This document shows, one piece after another, positions 1 to 7,689 of a DNA stretch of 13,824 nt. Under the pieces are notes generated by a model. It saw only the letters and a list, made by a program, of their open reading frames with translations, made no database searches and was not told the origin of the DNA. This stretch comes from Paenibacillus sp. oral taxon 786 str. D14. GTDB taxonomy: Bacteria; Bacillota; Bacilli; Paenibacillales; Paenibacillaceae. The stretch's first letter is position 1; each line of letters starts with the position of its first letter. The stretch lies in contig NZ_GG695970.1 of the NCBI RefSeq assembly GCF_000159955.1, forward strand, positions 593,384-607,207, read 5' to 3'. Made by a program: the position numbers and the translations under genes.

Positions 1-2
1 TC

Positions 3-47
3 AGTCGGATGATCTTCGGCAAGCTCCATGAGATGGATCTTCTATAA
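3..47 (+). CDS. Possible 3' end of an upstream gene (partial)
   Basis: An open frame runs from the window edge to a TAA at 45-47 and encodes 14 residues ending in HEMDLL. The stop lies directly before a purine-rich stretch (GGAAGGA, 49-55) that fits as the ribosome binding site of the next gene, a layout common in operons. There is far too little sequence to name a product, and a short open frame at a window edge can arise by chance. Confidence 0.3.
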   Translation, partial: SRMIFGKLHEMDLL

Positions 48-65
48 CGGAAGGATGGACGACCG

Positions 66-542
66 ATGATCATTAGACCTATCCAATCGAAGGATAATGC
101 AGAGATTGAAGCGGTGATCCGCGATTGTCTGATCGAGTTCGGCGGAAACCGGGAAGGGCTGGCTTGGCAGGACGACAGCCTTCGCGCGCTTTCCCGCTAT
201 TATGAGCCAGTTGGAAGAGCTTACTAGGTCGTGGAGAAAGATGGCCGGGTGATCGGAGGAGCTGGGATTGCCCCGTTTGCTGATTCCAGCGAGGTGTGCG
301 AGCTGCAGAAAATGTATTTGCGGCAAGAAATCCGCGGGACCGGGATCGCAGCCCAGTTGCTGGCGACCTGCTTAGACTTTGCCAAGCGTCATTATAAGCA
401 ATGTTATCTGGAAACGCTGCAGACGATGGAGGCGGCGAACCGTTTTTACCGCAAGCATGGCTTCCGGAAGCTGGAAGTTCCGCTAGCCGGCTCCGAGCAT
501 TTTGCCTGTGACGCCTGGTACATGATGGATCTTCATTCCTAA
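66..542 (+). pseudogene. GNAT-family N-acetyltransferase, interrupted by an in-frame TAG
   Basis: Read from ATG 66 (preceded by GGAAGGA at 49-55), the frame gives a GNAT-type acetyltransferase of about 158 codons, but codon 54 (225-227) is TAG. After it the same frame continues without a shift to TAA 540-542. The C-terminal part carries the acetyl-CoA binding motif of the family (R-G-T-G-I-A, in the segment after LQKMYL), then the typical TMEAANRFYRKHGF block, where the enzyme closes over its substrate. The N-terminal part (MIIRPIQSKD start) also looks normal, so this is one gene broken by one base change. TAG is one G-to-A change from TGG (Trp), but other original codons are possible. A fragment could restart at GTG 231, with GGAAGAG (213-219) upstream, but it would lack the first strands of the fold. 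The substrate cannot be told from the sequence. Suppression or a base error are the alternatives to a true pseudogene. Confidence 0.8.
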
Positions 543-564
543 CGAATACCGAAATTTGTTCTTC

Positions 565-590
565 AAAAAACGCCATTTTGGCGTTTTTTT
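565..590 (+). terminator. Rho-independent terminator after the acetyltransferase
   Basis: An A-run and CGCCA pair with TGGCG and a following T-run around a two-base loop, giving a short hairpin that ends in seven T. It starts 22 bases after the acetyltransferase stop and separates that gene from the nitrate reductase promoter. Confidence 0.8.
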
Positions 591-597
591 GTCGTTA

Positions 598-612
598 TAG
601 GGCGTTCACCGA
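598..612 (+). promoter_or_regulatory. Possible degenerate distal NreC-type site upstream of narG
   Basis: TAGGGCGTTCACCGA matches the perfect distal palindrome upstream of narK (10049-10063) at 11 of 15 positions, including the whole TAGGG half and the central GTT. Its centre (605) lies 20.5 bp upstream of the clear palindrome at 620-631, close to the 21.5 bp between the two narK sites. The right half is poor, so this may be a weak site or chance. Confidence 0.35.
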
Positions 613-619
613 CAGGCCA

Positions 620-631
620 AGGGAATTCCCT
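620..631 (+). promoter_or_regulatory. Likely NreC operator of the narG promoter
   Basis: AGGGAATTCCCT is a perfect 12-bp palindrome with a GGG-N4-CCC core. NreC in staphylococci is known to bind GC-rich palindromes upstream of nar genes; the form I recall is TAGGG-N4-CCCTA. The core centre (625.5) is 31.5 bp before the -10 box at 657-662, which puts it near -43 from the expected start point. No good -35 hexamer is present, as expected for an activator site next to or overlapping the -35 position. Binding by NreC is inferred. Confidence 0.7.
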
Positions 632-656
632 GATGGGAAGCAGGTGCGATGCGTTT

Positions 657-662
657 CATAAT
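657..662 (+). promoter_or_regulatory. -10 box of the narG operon promoter
   Basis: CATAAT matches the sigma-A consensus TATAAT at 5 of 6 positions. The hexamer 17 bp upstream (TGGGAA, 634-639) is not a usable -35. The expected start is near 669, giving a leader of about 68 bases to the preferred GTG start of narG. The leader holds a small inverted repeat (685-689 with 695-699) whose right arm touches the weak SD of the alternative ATG at 710. Confidence 0.6.
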
Positions 663-719
663 GGAATCAGAAGCTCGAATACCATTGATTCCCCGTCAAA
701 GGCATTCATATGGGCGATG

Positions 720-725
720 AAGGAG
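720..725 (+). promoter_or_regulatory. Ribosome binding site deciding the narG start
   Basis: AAGGAG lies 11 bases before GTG 737. It is stronger than the AAAGG (698-702) before ATG 710. From GTG the protein begins MKRRSGL, matching the short Lys-rich start of Bacillus NarG, which favours GTG 737 over ATG 710. The spacing is slightly long, so the choice is not certain. Confidence 0.6.
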
Positions 726-736
726 TGAACACTTCC

Positions 737-3700
737 GTGAAACGAAGATCAGGACTTAGCTTTTTTAAGAAGCCGGAAACGATCTCGGGCAATTGGACCA
801 AGATCGAAGAGAAAAGCCGGGAATGGGAAAATATGTACCGCGGCCGCTGGTCGCATGATAAAGTTGTGCGCACGACGCACGGGGTGAACTGCACCGGCTC
901 TTGCAGCTGGAAGGTGTTCGTGAAGAACGGAATCATCACCTGGGAAAATCAACAGATTGATTACCCGTCCTGCGGACCGGATATGCCCGAGTTTGAACCG
1001 CGCGGCTGCCCACGGGGCGCCTCGTTCTCGTGGTACGAGTACAGCCCGTTGCGGGTGAAATACCCTTATATGCGCGGGAAGCTGCTGCGCTTATGGCGCG
1101 AGGCGATGACCAAGTCTCAAGGGAATCCCGTGCAAGCCTGGGCGAGCATCGTGGAGAATCCGGAAGCTGCAAGATCCTATAAGCAAGCTCGCGGGAAAGG
1201 CGGACATGTGCGCGTGACCTGGGAAGAAGCGTCCCAGCTGATTTCAGCACAAATCCTTTATACCATTAAAAAATATGGGCCTGACCGGATTGCTGGATTT
1301 ACACCGATTCCAGCGATGTCGATGATCAGCTATGCATCGGGCGCGCGGTTCATTTCATTGCTGGGCGGCGAAATGCTTAGCTTCTACGACTGGTACGCTG
1401 ACCTGCCGCCGGCTTCGCCGCAAATCTGGGGCGAGCAAACCGATGTACCGGAATCATCCGACTGGTATAACGCCGGATATTTGATCATGTGGGGCTCCAA
1501 TGTGCCGCTCACGCGGACCCCGGATGCCCACTTTATGACCGAAGTTCGCTACAAAGGAACCAAGGTGGTGTCCGTAGCGCCGGACCATGCGGAGAACGTC
1601 AAATTTGCCGATAACTGGCTCGCGCCGCATCCGGGTACAGACGCTGCGGTTGCCCAAGCGATGACCCATGTCATCCTTGACGAGTTCTATGTGAAGCGCC
1701 AAGAACCGATGTTCTTGAATTATGCCAAACAATACACGGACATGCCGTTCCTCATTTTGTTGGATCCGCATGAAGGTGGATATAAGGCCGGACGTTTCCT
1801 GCGGGCCAGCGATCTGGGGCAGGCGACGGAGCATGCCGAATGGAAGCCGGTCATTTATGACGAGGCGGCTGGAGAGTTGATCGTTCCGAACGGAACGATG
1901 GGCCAACGTTGGGAGAAGGACGTGAAGTGGAATCTGATTCTGGAGCGGGAAGACGGCACCCGGATCGAACCGGCGCTGTCAGTCGAACCGCACGGCGGAG
2001 AATGGACAGAAATCGTCTTCCCTTACTTCGATGCGGCAGGCAACGGCACGTTTACTCGGTCGATTCCGGCCAAAACGGTCACTTTGGCAGACGGCAGCAC
2101 CCGATTGGCTGCGACTGTCTTTGATTTGATGCTTAGTCAATATGGCGTGAACCGCCCTGGCAGCACCCATACCGCCAAAGGGTACGATGATGCGGAATCG
2201 CACTATACGCCTGCATGGCAAGAGCGCATTACCGGTGTGAAGGCATCGCTGGTAGTGCAAATCGCACGCGAGTTCGCGCAGAACGCGCTGGATACTGGCG
2301 GCCGTTCGATGATCATCATGGGCGCCGGGATTAACCACTGGTTCAACAGCGATACGATCTATCGCTCCATTCTGAACCTGGTTGTGTTGACGGCATCCCA
2401 AGGCGTGAACGGCGGCGGCTGGGCCCACTATGTCGGGCAAGAGAAATGCCGGCCGATTGAAGGGTGGTCGACAATCGCGTTTGCCCGCGATTGGCAGGCA
2501 CCGCCGCGGCTGCAAAACGCGACCTCGTTCTTCTATTTTGCTACAGACCAATGGAAATACGAGGAGATGAGCGCGGAATCGCTGAAATCGCCAACCGGCG
2601 GGGAGATTCCGTACCGTCATCCAGCGGACTACAATGTGCTGGCTGCCCGACTGGGCTGGCTGCCATCGTACCCGCAGTTTAATAAGAACAGCCTATCGTT
2701 CGCCGAAGAAGCGGCGGCTCAAGGCAAAACCGATAATACGGACATCATCAAGCATGCTTATGAGCAAGTGGTGTCAGGCGAAACGAAGTTTGCGGTGGAA
2801 GACCCGGATGCGCCGGAGAACTTCCCGCGTACGCTGTTTGTCTGGCGGTCGAACCTGATCTCCAGTTCGGCGAAAGGGCAAGAGTTCTTCATGAAACATC
2901 TGCTCGGCACGCATAATGGGTTGTTATCCAGTCCGAACGAAGAGGAGAAGCCGGAGGAAATCGTTTGGCGTGATGAAGTGGAAGGCAAGCTGGATCTGCT
3001 AGTGGCACTGGATTTCCGGATGACAGCGACCCCGATGTATGCCGATATCGTCCTGCCTGCCGCAACTTGGTATGAGAAGGTCGACCTGTCCTCAACCGAC
3101 ATGCACCCGTTCGTGCATCCGTTTAACCCGGCGATCGATCCGCTGTGGGAATCGCGGACGGACTGGGATATTTACCGGTCGCTGGCCAGCGTCTTGTCTG
3201 AGATGGCGAAGGAACATATGCCGGGCGTATACAAAGACGTAGTTTCCTCTCCGCTGGGTCACGACTCAATGGCTGAAATTTCCCAGCCTTATGGGGAAGT
3301 GAAGGATTGGAAGCGCGGTGAAGTCAAACCGGTACTTGGCAAAACGATGCCTAGCTTTAGCGTGGTTGAGCGCGATTACACGAAGATCTACGACAAGTAC
3401 ATCACGCTGGGACCTAACCTGGAATCTGGCAAGGTGGGCGCGCACGGGGTCAGCTTCTCCGTGAAGGAAGAATACGAGGAACTGAAAAAGATCAACGGCG
3501 CTTACACCGATGATACGATCAAAAACGGTCGTCCGAAGCTGCGTACCGCAAGACAAGCGGCCAATGCAGTGCTGCACCTGTCCTCGGCAACAAACGGCAA
3601 AGTTTCGCAGAGAGCTTGGGAATCGGCTGAACAGGATACCGGCGTGGAGTTGAAGGATATCTCTGCAGATCGTGCGGCGGAACGCATCACCTTTGCGAAC

Positions 3701-4414
3701 ATTACCGCACAGCCTCGCGAGGTCATCCCAACTCCGGTATTCAGCGGTTCGAACAAATCAGGACGCCGGTATTCGCCGTTTACAACGAATATTGAACGGT
3801 TGGTGCCGTTCCGGACGTTAACGGGACGCCAGCATTTTTATCTGGATCATCAGATCTTCCTGCAATTCGGTGAGGCGCTGCCGGTTTACAAACCAACGCT
3901 TCCGCCGATGGTGTTTGGTCCACGGGACAAACAGGTTGAGGGGGGAAAGGATGCACTTGTCCTGCGCTACTTAACACCGCACGGGAAATGGAACATCCAT
4001 AGCACCTATCAGGATAACCTGCACATGCTGACCCTGTTCCGCGGCGGGCCTACCGTGTGGATCAACAATGAGGATGCCGAAGCGCATCAGATTAACGATA
4101 ACGATTGGCTGGAGGTCTATAACCGCAATGGCGTTGTTACGGCTAGAGCCGTAGTCAGCCACCGGATGCCCAAGGGTACGATGTTTATGTACCACGCCCA
4201 AGACAAACACATTAATGTTCCTGGTTCGGAAATTACGGGTGAGCGAGGCGGCAGCCATAATGCGCCGACGCGAATCCATTTGAAGCCAACGCAGCTCGTT
4301 GGGGGCTATGCCCAGCTTAGCTATGGTTTCAACTATTACGGACCTATCGGCAACCAGCGTGATGTGTACGTTGCCGTGCGCAAACTGAAGGAGGTTGACT
4401 GGCTTGAAGATTAA
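737..4414 (+). CDS. narG: Respiratory nitrate reductase, alpha subunit NarG
   Basis: This is the catalytic subunit of the membrane-bound quinol:nitrate oxidoreductase. It reduces nitrate to nitrite at a molybdenum bis-guanine dinucleotide cofactor facing the cytoplasm. From GTG 737 it has 1225 residues (Bacillus and E. coli homologues have about 1230-1250). The His and three Cys that bind the FS0 [4Fe-4S] cluster are present (His48, Cys52, Cys56, Cys91), followed by GCPRGASFSWY. The block around 217-240 (YDWYADLPPASPQ, then GEQTDVPES) holds the Asp that ligates molybdenum; it falls at residue 222, the same number as in E. coli. The C-terminal cofactor domain ends in GGYAQLSYGFNYYGP. The N-terminal KRRSGLSFF resembles the remnant twin-arginine motif known in NarG, although the protein stays in the cytoplasm. 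narH overlaps its last 11 bases. An in-frame ATG at 710 would add nine residues. No damage is seen. Confidence 0.98.
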   Translation: MKRRSGLSFFKKPETISGNWTKIEEKSREWENMYRGRWSHDKVVRTTHGVNCTGSCSWKVFVKNGIITWENQQIDYPSCGPDMPEFEPRGCPRGASFSWYEYSPLRVKYPYMRGKLLRLWREAMTKSQGNPVQAWASIVENPEAARSYKQARGKGGHVRVTWEEASQLISAQILYTIKKYGPDRIAGFTPIPAMSMISYASGARFISLLGGEMLSFYDWYADLPPASPQIWGEQTDVPESSDWYNAGYLIMWGSNVPLTRTPDAHFMTEVRYKGTKVVSVAPDHAENVKFADNWLAPHPGTDAAVAQAMTHVILDEFYVKRQEPMFLNYAKQYTDMPFLILLDPHEGGYKAGRFLRASDLGQATEHAEWKPVIYDEAAGELIVPNGTMGQRWEKDVKWNLILEREDGTRIEPALSVEPHGGEWTEIVFPYFDAAGNGTFTRSIPAKTVTLADGSTRLAATVFDLMLSQYGVNRPGSTHTAKGYDDAESHYTPAWQERITGVKASLVVQIAREFAQNALDTGGRSMIIMGAGINHWFNSDTIYRSILNLVVLTASQGVNGGGWAHYVGQEKCRPIEGWSTIAFARDWQAPPRLQNATSFFYFATDQWKYEEMSAESLKSPTGGEIPYRHPADYNVLAARLGWLPSYPQFNKNSLSFAEEAAAQGKTDNTDIIKHAYEQVVSGETKFAVEDPDAPENFPRTLFVWRSNLISSSAKGQEFFMKHLLGTHNGLLSSPNEEEKPEEIVWRDEVEGKLDLLVALDFRMTATPMYADIVLPAATWYEKVDLSSTDMHPFVHPFNPAIDPLWESRTDWDIYRSLASVLSEMAKEHMPGVYKDVVSSPLGHDSMAEISQPYGEVKDWKRGEVKPVLGKTMPSFSVVERDYTKIYDKYITLGPNLESGKVGAHGVSFSVKEEYEELKKINGAYTDDTIKNGRPKLRTARQAANAVLHLSSATNGKVSQRAWESAEQDTGVELKDISADRAAERITFANITAQPREVIPTPVFSGSNKSGRRYSPFTTNIERLVPFRTLTGRQHFYLDHQIFLQFGEALPVYKPTLPPMVFGPRDKQVEGGKDALVLRYLTPHGKWNIHSTYQDNLHMLTLFRGGPTVWINNEDAEAHQINDNDWLEVYNRNGVVTARAVVSHRMPKGTMFMYHAQDKHINVPGSEITGERGGSHNAPTRIHLKPTQLVGGYAQLSYGFNYYGPIGNQRDVYVAVRKLKEVDWLED

Positions 4415-5951
4415 AGCGCAAATCGCCATGGTGATGAACCTGGACAAATGCATCGGCTGTCATACCTGCAGCGTGACCTGTAAGAGCACCTGGACGAACC
4501 GGGAAGGCGCCGAATATATGTGGTTTAACAACGTTGAAACGAAGCCGGGGATCGGTTATCCGAAGCGGTGGGAAGACCAAGAGCATTACAAAGGCGGCTG
4601 GACGCTGCGTAACGGGAAGCTGGAGCTGAAATCCGGCAGCAAGCTGTCCAAGATCGCGCTCGGTAAAATTTTCTATAACCCGGATATGCCGGAAATGAAA
4701 GACTACTACGAGCCTTGGACATATGATTACGAGAAGCTGACGAATTCGGGCGAGAAGAAGCACCAGCCTGTGGCCCGTCCGAAATCCGCCGTCACCGGCG
4801 ACACGATGGACCTGGATTGGGGACCGAACTGGGAAGACGATCTGGCCGGCGGCCATATCACCGGACCAAAGGACCCAAACATCGAGAAGATCGAAGAGGA
4901 CATCAAGTTTAACTTCGAACAGTCGTTTATGATGTACTTGCCTCGTCTATGCGAGCATTGCTTAAATCCAAGCTGCGTGGCTTCCTGTCCATCCGGCGCA
5001 ATTTATAAACGCGATGAGGACGGCATCGTCCTCGTCGACCAGGAAGCTTGCCGCGGCTGGCGTTATTGCATGACGGGTTGCCCATACAAGAAGGTTTACT
5101 TTAACTGGAAAACCAACAAAGCGGAAAAATGCACATTCTGCTTCCCAAGAATCGAAGCAGGACTTCCAACCGTGTGCTCCGAAACCTGCACCGGACGTAT
5201 CCGTTATCTCGGCGTGCTGTTGTATGATGCGGATCGCGTGCAAGAAGCGGCATCTACCCTAGATGAGAAGGATTTGTACGAAGCTCAGCTAAGGCTGTTC
5301 CTTGATCCAAATGATCCGAAAATCATCGAGCAAGCCCGCAAAGATGGACTTTCTGAGGAATGGATCGAAGCGGCGCAAAATTCGCCGGTCTACAAGCTGG
5401 CCATCGAATATAAACTGGCCTTCCCGCTGCATCCAGAATACCGGACGCTGCCAATGGTGTGGTACGTACCGCCGCTCAGCCCGATCATGAGCCATTTTGA
5501 AGGCAAGGATTCGATTCAGAACCCGGATCTCATCTTCCCGGCAATTGAGGAAATGAGAACGCCGATTCAATACCTGGCGAATCTGCTGACGGCTGGGGAC
5601 ACGGAAACGGTAAAAATCGCTCTGCAACGGATGGCAATGATGCGCCAATACCAACGCGCACAATTCTCCAAGCAGCCGTTTGACGAGAAACGATTGGATC
5701 GCGTGGGGCTGACCGCACAACAGGTTGAAGAAATGTACCGTTTGCTGGCGATCGCGAAATATGAGGATCGGTTCGTCATTCCAACCTCGCATAAGGAGGG
5801 GTACATGGACCCGTACCGGGCCCAAGGCACCGCCGGATTTGGCATGGATTGTGACGGCTGCGGTCCTGCCACTCCGATTCCGGCGAGCACCGGCAAGAGT
5901 GGACGGGATCTGTATGAACAAAACTTCTATGGGGGGATCTGGCGTGATTGA
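4404..5951 (+). CDS. narH: Respiratory nitrate reductase, beta subunit NarH
   Basis: This is the Fe-S subunit that passes electrons from the NarI hemes to NarG. The chosen start is TTG 4404, 9 bases after a strong AAGGAGG (4388-4394); it gives MKIKAQIAMVMNLDKC, as in Bacillus NarH. A TTG at 4395 abuts the SD and is unlikely. The product has 515 residues. Four Cys groups are intact: Cys16, 19, 22, 26; Cys183, 186, 191, 195; Cys216, 222, 226 with Trp219 in place of a fourth Cys; and Cys243, 246, 258, 262. The Trp marks the [3Fe-4S] cluster, so the set fits three [4Fe-4S] plus one [3Fe-4S]. Numbering is one less than in E. coli throughout. The C-terminal tail after the conserved AIAKYEDRFVIP block is Gly-rich with two extra Cys (CDGC) and is probably variable. 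It overlaps narG by 11 bases and narJ by 8, suggesting coupled translation. Confidence 0.98.
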   Translation: MKIKAQIAMVMNLDKCIGCHTCSVTCKSTWTNREGAEYMWFNNVETKPGIGYPKRWEDQEHYKGGWTLRNGKLELKSGSKLSKIALGKIFYNPDMPEMKDYYEPWTYDYEKLTNSGEKKHQPVARPKSAVTGDTMDLDWGPNWEDDLAGGHITGPKDPNIEKIEEDIKFNFEQSFMMYLPRLCEHCLNPSCVASCPSGAIYKRDEDGIVLVDQEACRGWRYCMTGCPYKKVYFNWKTNKAEKCTFCFPRIEAGLPTVCSETCTGRIRYLGVLLYDADRVQEAASTLDEKDLYEAQLRLFLDPNDPKIIEQARKDGLSEEWIEAAQNSPVYKLAIEYKLAFPLHPEYRTLPMVWYVPPLSPIMSHFEGKDSIQNPDLIFPAIEEMRTPIQYLANLLTAGDTETVKIALQRMAMMRQYQRAQFSKQPFDEKRLDRVGLTAQQVEEMYRLLAIAKYEDRFVIPTSHKEGYMDPYRAQGTAGFGMDCDGCGPATPIPASTGKSGRDLYEQNFYGGIWRD

Positions 5952-6519
5952 TCTGGTGAAACTGGATGCACATCGCGAGTTGTTCGGCTTTTTTGCCGGG
6001 CAGCTCGTTTACCCCGACAAGGAGACGTTCGCTTCCATTCAGGAAGGTGGGGAAGAGGCTTTCCCTGCTTCCGTCATGGAGCCGGTGTCGAAATACCGGG
6101 AACAGATGCTTGCACGAAGCATGGAAGAGATCGAGGAGCTTTACGTCGATACATTTGATTTTGAGAAGTCGTCAACGCTGTATATGACGTATTTCAAATA
6201 TGAAGATTCTAAAGACCGCGGACAACTGCTGACCTCGCTTAAATTGGTTTACGAGATGTTTGGCATGGAGATGGTGGACCGGGAGCTGCCGGATTTTCTG
6301 CCGCTGATGCTGGAGTTTTTGTATGCGGCCGATTGGCTCCATCATCCGCATGGCTTAATGGCGATGCAGACGGTAATCTCGATTTTGGAGGACGGCACTT
6401 ACCAATTAATGAAGTCACTGGAGTCGAAGGGGAACCCTTATTATCCATTAATCAAAGCCCTTCGGGAAACGTTTAAGCTGTGTTTGTCGCAGGAGGTGAA
6501 AGTCCATGAGCCTGTTTGA
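5944..6519 (+). CDS. narJ: Nitrate reductase assembly chaperone NarJ
   Basis: NarJ belongs to the TorD/DmsD-like family of all-helical chaperones. It binds the N-terminus of NarG, helps insert the molybdenum cofactor and holds NarGH back from NarI until it is mature; it is not part of the finished enzyme. The product is 191 residues, close to the usual NarJ size. It contains the family-like EELYVDTFDF and a helix-rich stretch with LPDFLPLMLEFLYAAD (about residues 117-132). The start is uncertain: GTG 5944 overlaps the narH stop by 8 bases with GGGGGG (5931-5936) as a poor SD, while ATG 5914 and ATG 5929 lie in the same frame and would add 10 or 5 residues. It sits between narH and narI, the standard order, and narI overlaps its end by 14 bases. 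Confidence 0.93.
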   Translation: MIDLVKLDAHRELFGFFAGQLVYPDKETFASIQEGGEEAFPASVMEPVSKYREQMLARSMEEIEELYVDTFDFEKSSTLYMTYFKYEDSKDRGQLLTSLKLVYEMFGMEMVDRELPDFLPLMLEFLYAADWLHHPHGLMAMQTVISILEDGTYQLMKSLESKGNPYYPLIKALRETFKLCLSQEVKVHEPV

Positions 6520-7204
6520 GCAATTTCTATGGGTGATTTTTCCCTATCTATGCGTGGTCACGTTCGTGGTGGGACATATCTTCCGTTACCGCTACGACCA
6601 GTTTAACTGGACAGCCAAATCCAGTGAGTTCATCGAGAAAAAACGGCTAATGCTCGGCAGCCTCCTGTTTCATATCGGCATTATCCCGGTCATTCTGGGT
6701 CATGTGGCCGGGCTAGGTATTCCGAAGGAATGGATGAACGCGATTGGCGTCAACGAACATTTGTATCATATCGGGGCGATGTATGGCGGTGGATTTTTTG
6801 GCGTGGTGACATTTGCCGGAATGCTGATTCTGACGATGCGTCGGTTGACGATGAAAAATGTGCGCCGGCTTAGCTCCGCGTCGGATATGATCGTCAATGG
6901 ATTGCTGCTGTTCATCATTTTTATGGGGATGTACTCTACGCTGGTGACGAATAACGTACAGCCGGACTTTGACTATCGGGAGACGATATCCATTTGGTTC
7001 CGTAACCTGCTGATCCTCCGTCCGGAAGCCAGCTATATGGCAGAGGTGCCGATCACGTTCCAAATCCACATTTTGGCAGGGTTCCTGATCTTTGCCTTGT
7101 GGCCGTTTACCCGGCTCGTTCATGTGTGGAGCGTACCCTTGAATTATGCCCGGAGAAGCTATATCCTTTATAGGAAGAATCGCTCGCATTCTGCGGGACG
7201 TTAA
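6506..7204 (+). CDS. narI: Respiratory nitrate reductase, gamma subunit NarI (cytochrome b)
   Basis: This is the membrane anchor and quinol-oxidising subunit, with two b-type hemes. The start is ATG 6506 with AGGAGG 9 bases upstream, inside the end of narJ. The protein has 232 residues and five hydrophobic spans, at about residues 5-27, 48-70, 87-110, 126-146 and 182-204, matching the five helices of NarI. The four heme-ligand His are at 56, 66, 188 and 206, next to identical to E. coli His56, 66, 187 and 205. The C-terminus is basic, as expected for a cytoplasmic end that contacts NarGH. It is followed by nreA after 26 bases with no terminator between, so transcription very likely continues into the regulatory genes. 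Confidence 0.97.
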   Translation: MSLFEQFLWVIFPYLCVVTFVVGHIFRYRYDQFNWTAKSSEFIEKKRLMLGSLLFHIGIIPVILGHVAGLGIPKEWMNAIGVNEHLYHIGAMYGGGFFGVVTFAGMLILTMRRLTMKNVRRLSSASDMIVNGLLLFIIFMGMYSTLVTNNVQPDFDYRETISIWFRNLLILRPEASYMAEVPITFQIHILAGFLIFALWPFTRLVHVWSVPLNYARRSYILYRKNRSHSAGR

Positions 7205-7230
7205 GGATTTGAGATTAGGGAGACGAGTTC

Positions 7231-7689
7231 ATGAAACCAACCTCCGGTTGCTATCAGGTGATGATCGATCAATTAAGAGAGCAAATGGGGTATGATTTTG
7301 TGTCGCTGGCCTTTGCGGAGTCGGCGATCAACGACTTTGTACTTACCTGGAAATACGCTTCAGGCAATTTGAATAACCGCTACAAACGGATCGTTCTCCA
7401 GTCGGGTAAGGGGGTTGCCGGCATCGTGTTCAAAACCGGCAGCCCCATGCTGGTTCCCCGTGTAGACGAAGTGCTTCAGCCGCAAGAGCTGTACAATTTT
7501 CCGATCTTGCTCTCGGAGCGATTAACCAGCTTGGCTGCACTCCCGTTATATTTGGCGGATCGGGTGGAAGGCGTTCTCTTGGCGGGCTACCGGGGAGAGC
7601 AGCGGATGTCCCAGGAAGATTTGCTCCAGCTGTATGAATGGCTGCAAGGCCAGTTTGGGGATTTTGAGATCAAGGAGCTGATCCCATGA
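7231..7689 (+). CDS. nreA: Nitrate sensor NreA (GAF domain)
   Basis: This is a single GAF-domain protein of 152 residues. In staphylococci NreA binds nitrate and, when empty, restrains the kinase NreB; nitrate releases it. The evidence is the position directly before nreB and nreC downstream of narGHJI, the size, and the residues. Positions I recall as lining the nitrate pocket in S. carnosus NreA (Trp45, Leu67, Ala68, Pro96, Ile97) map with one constant shift of five to Trp40, Val62, Ala63, Pro91 and Ile92, the only change being Leu to Val. The ATG has AGGGAG 8 bases upstream. The stop overlaps the nreB start by four bases (ATGA), so the two proteins are probably made in step. The nitrate-binding role is inferred by family; other GAF proteins bind other small ligands. 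Confidence 0.88.
   Translation: MKPTSGCYQVMIDQLREQMGYDFVSLAFAESAINDFVLTWKYASGNLNNRYKRIVLQSGKGVAGIVFKTGSPMLVPRVDEVLQPQELYNFPILLSERLTSLAALPLYLADRVEGVLLAGYRGEQRMSQEDLLQLYEWLQGQFGDFEIKELIP

Noticed and set aside
685..699. TTGAT-N5-GTCAA as an Fnr-type operator upstream of narG
   Set aside because: The E. coli form has four central bases and the Bacillus form is TGTGA-N6-TCACA; this one has the wrong spacing and lies downstream of the -10 box.
1979..2620. Minus-strand frame of 213 codons inside narG
   Set aside because: Antisense to a highly conserved gene, no recognisable domain and no SD; such frames arise from the codon bias of the real gene. The same holds for the 210-codon minus-strand frame at 5289-5921 in narH.
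7139..7167. Internal promoter at the end of narI for nreABC (TTGAAT, 17 bp, TATCCT)
   Set aside because: Both hexamers match at only 4 of 6 and lie within coding sequence; a match this weak is expected by chance, though separate nreABC expression cannot be excluded.
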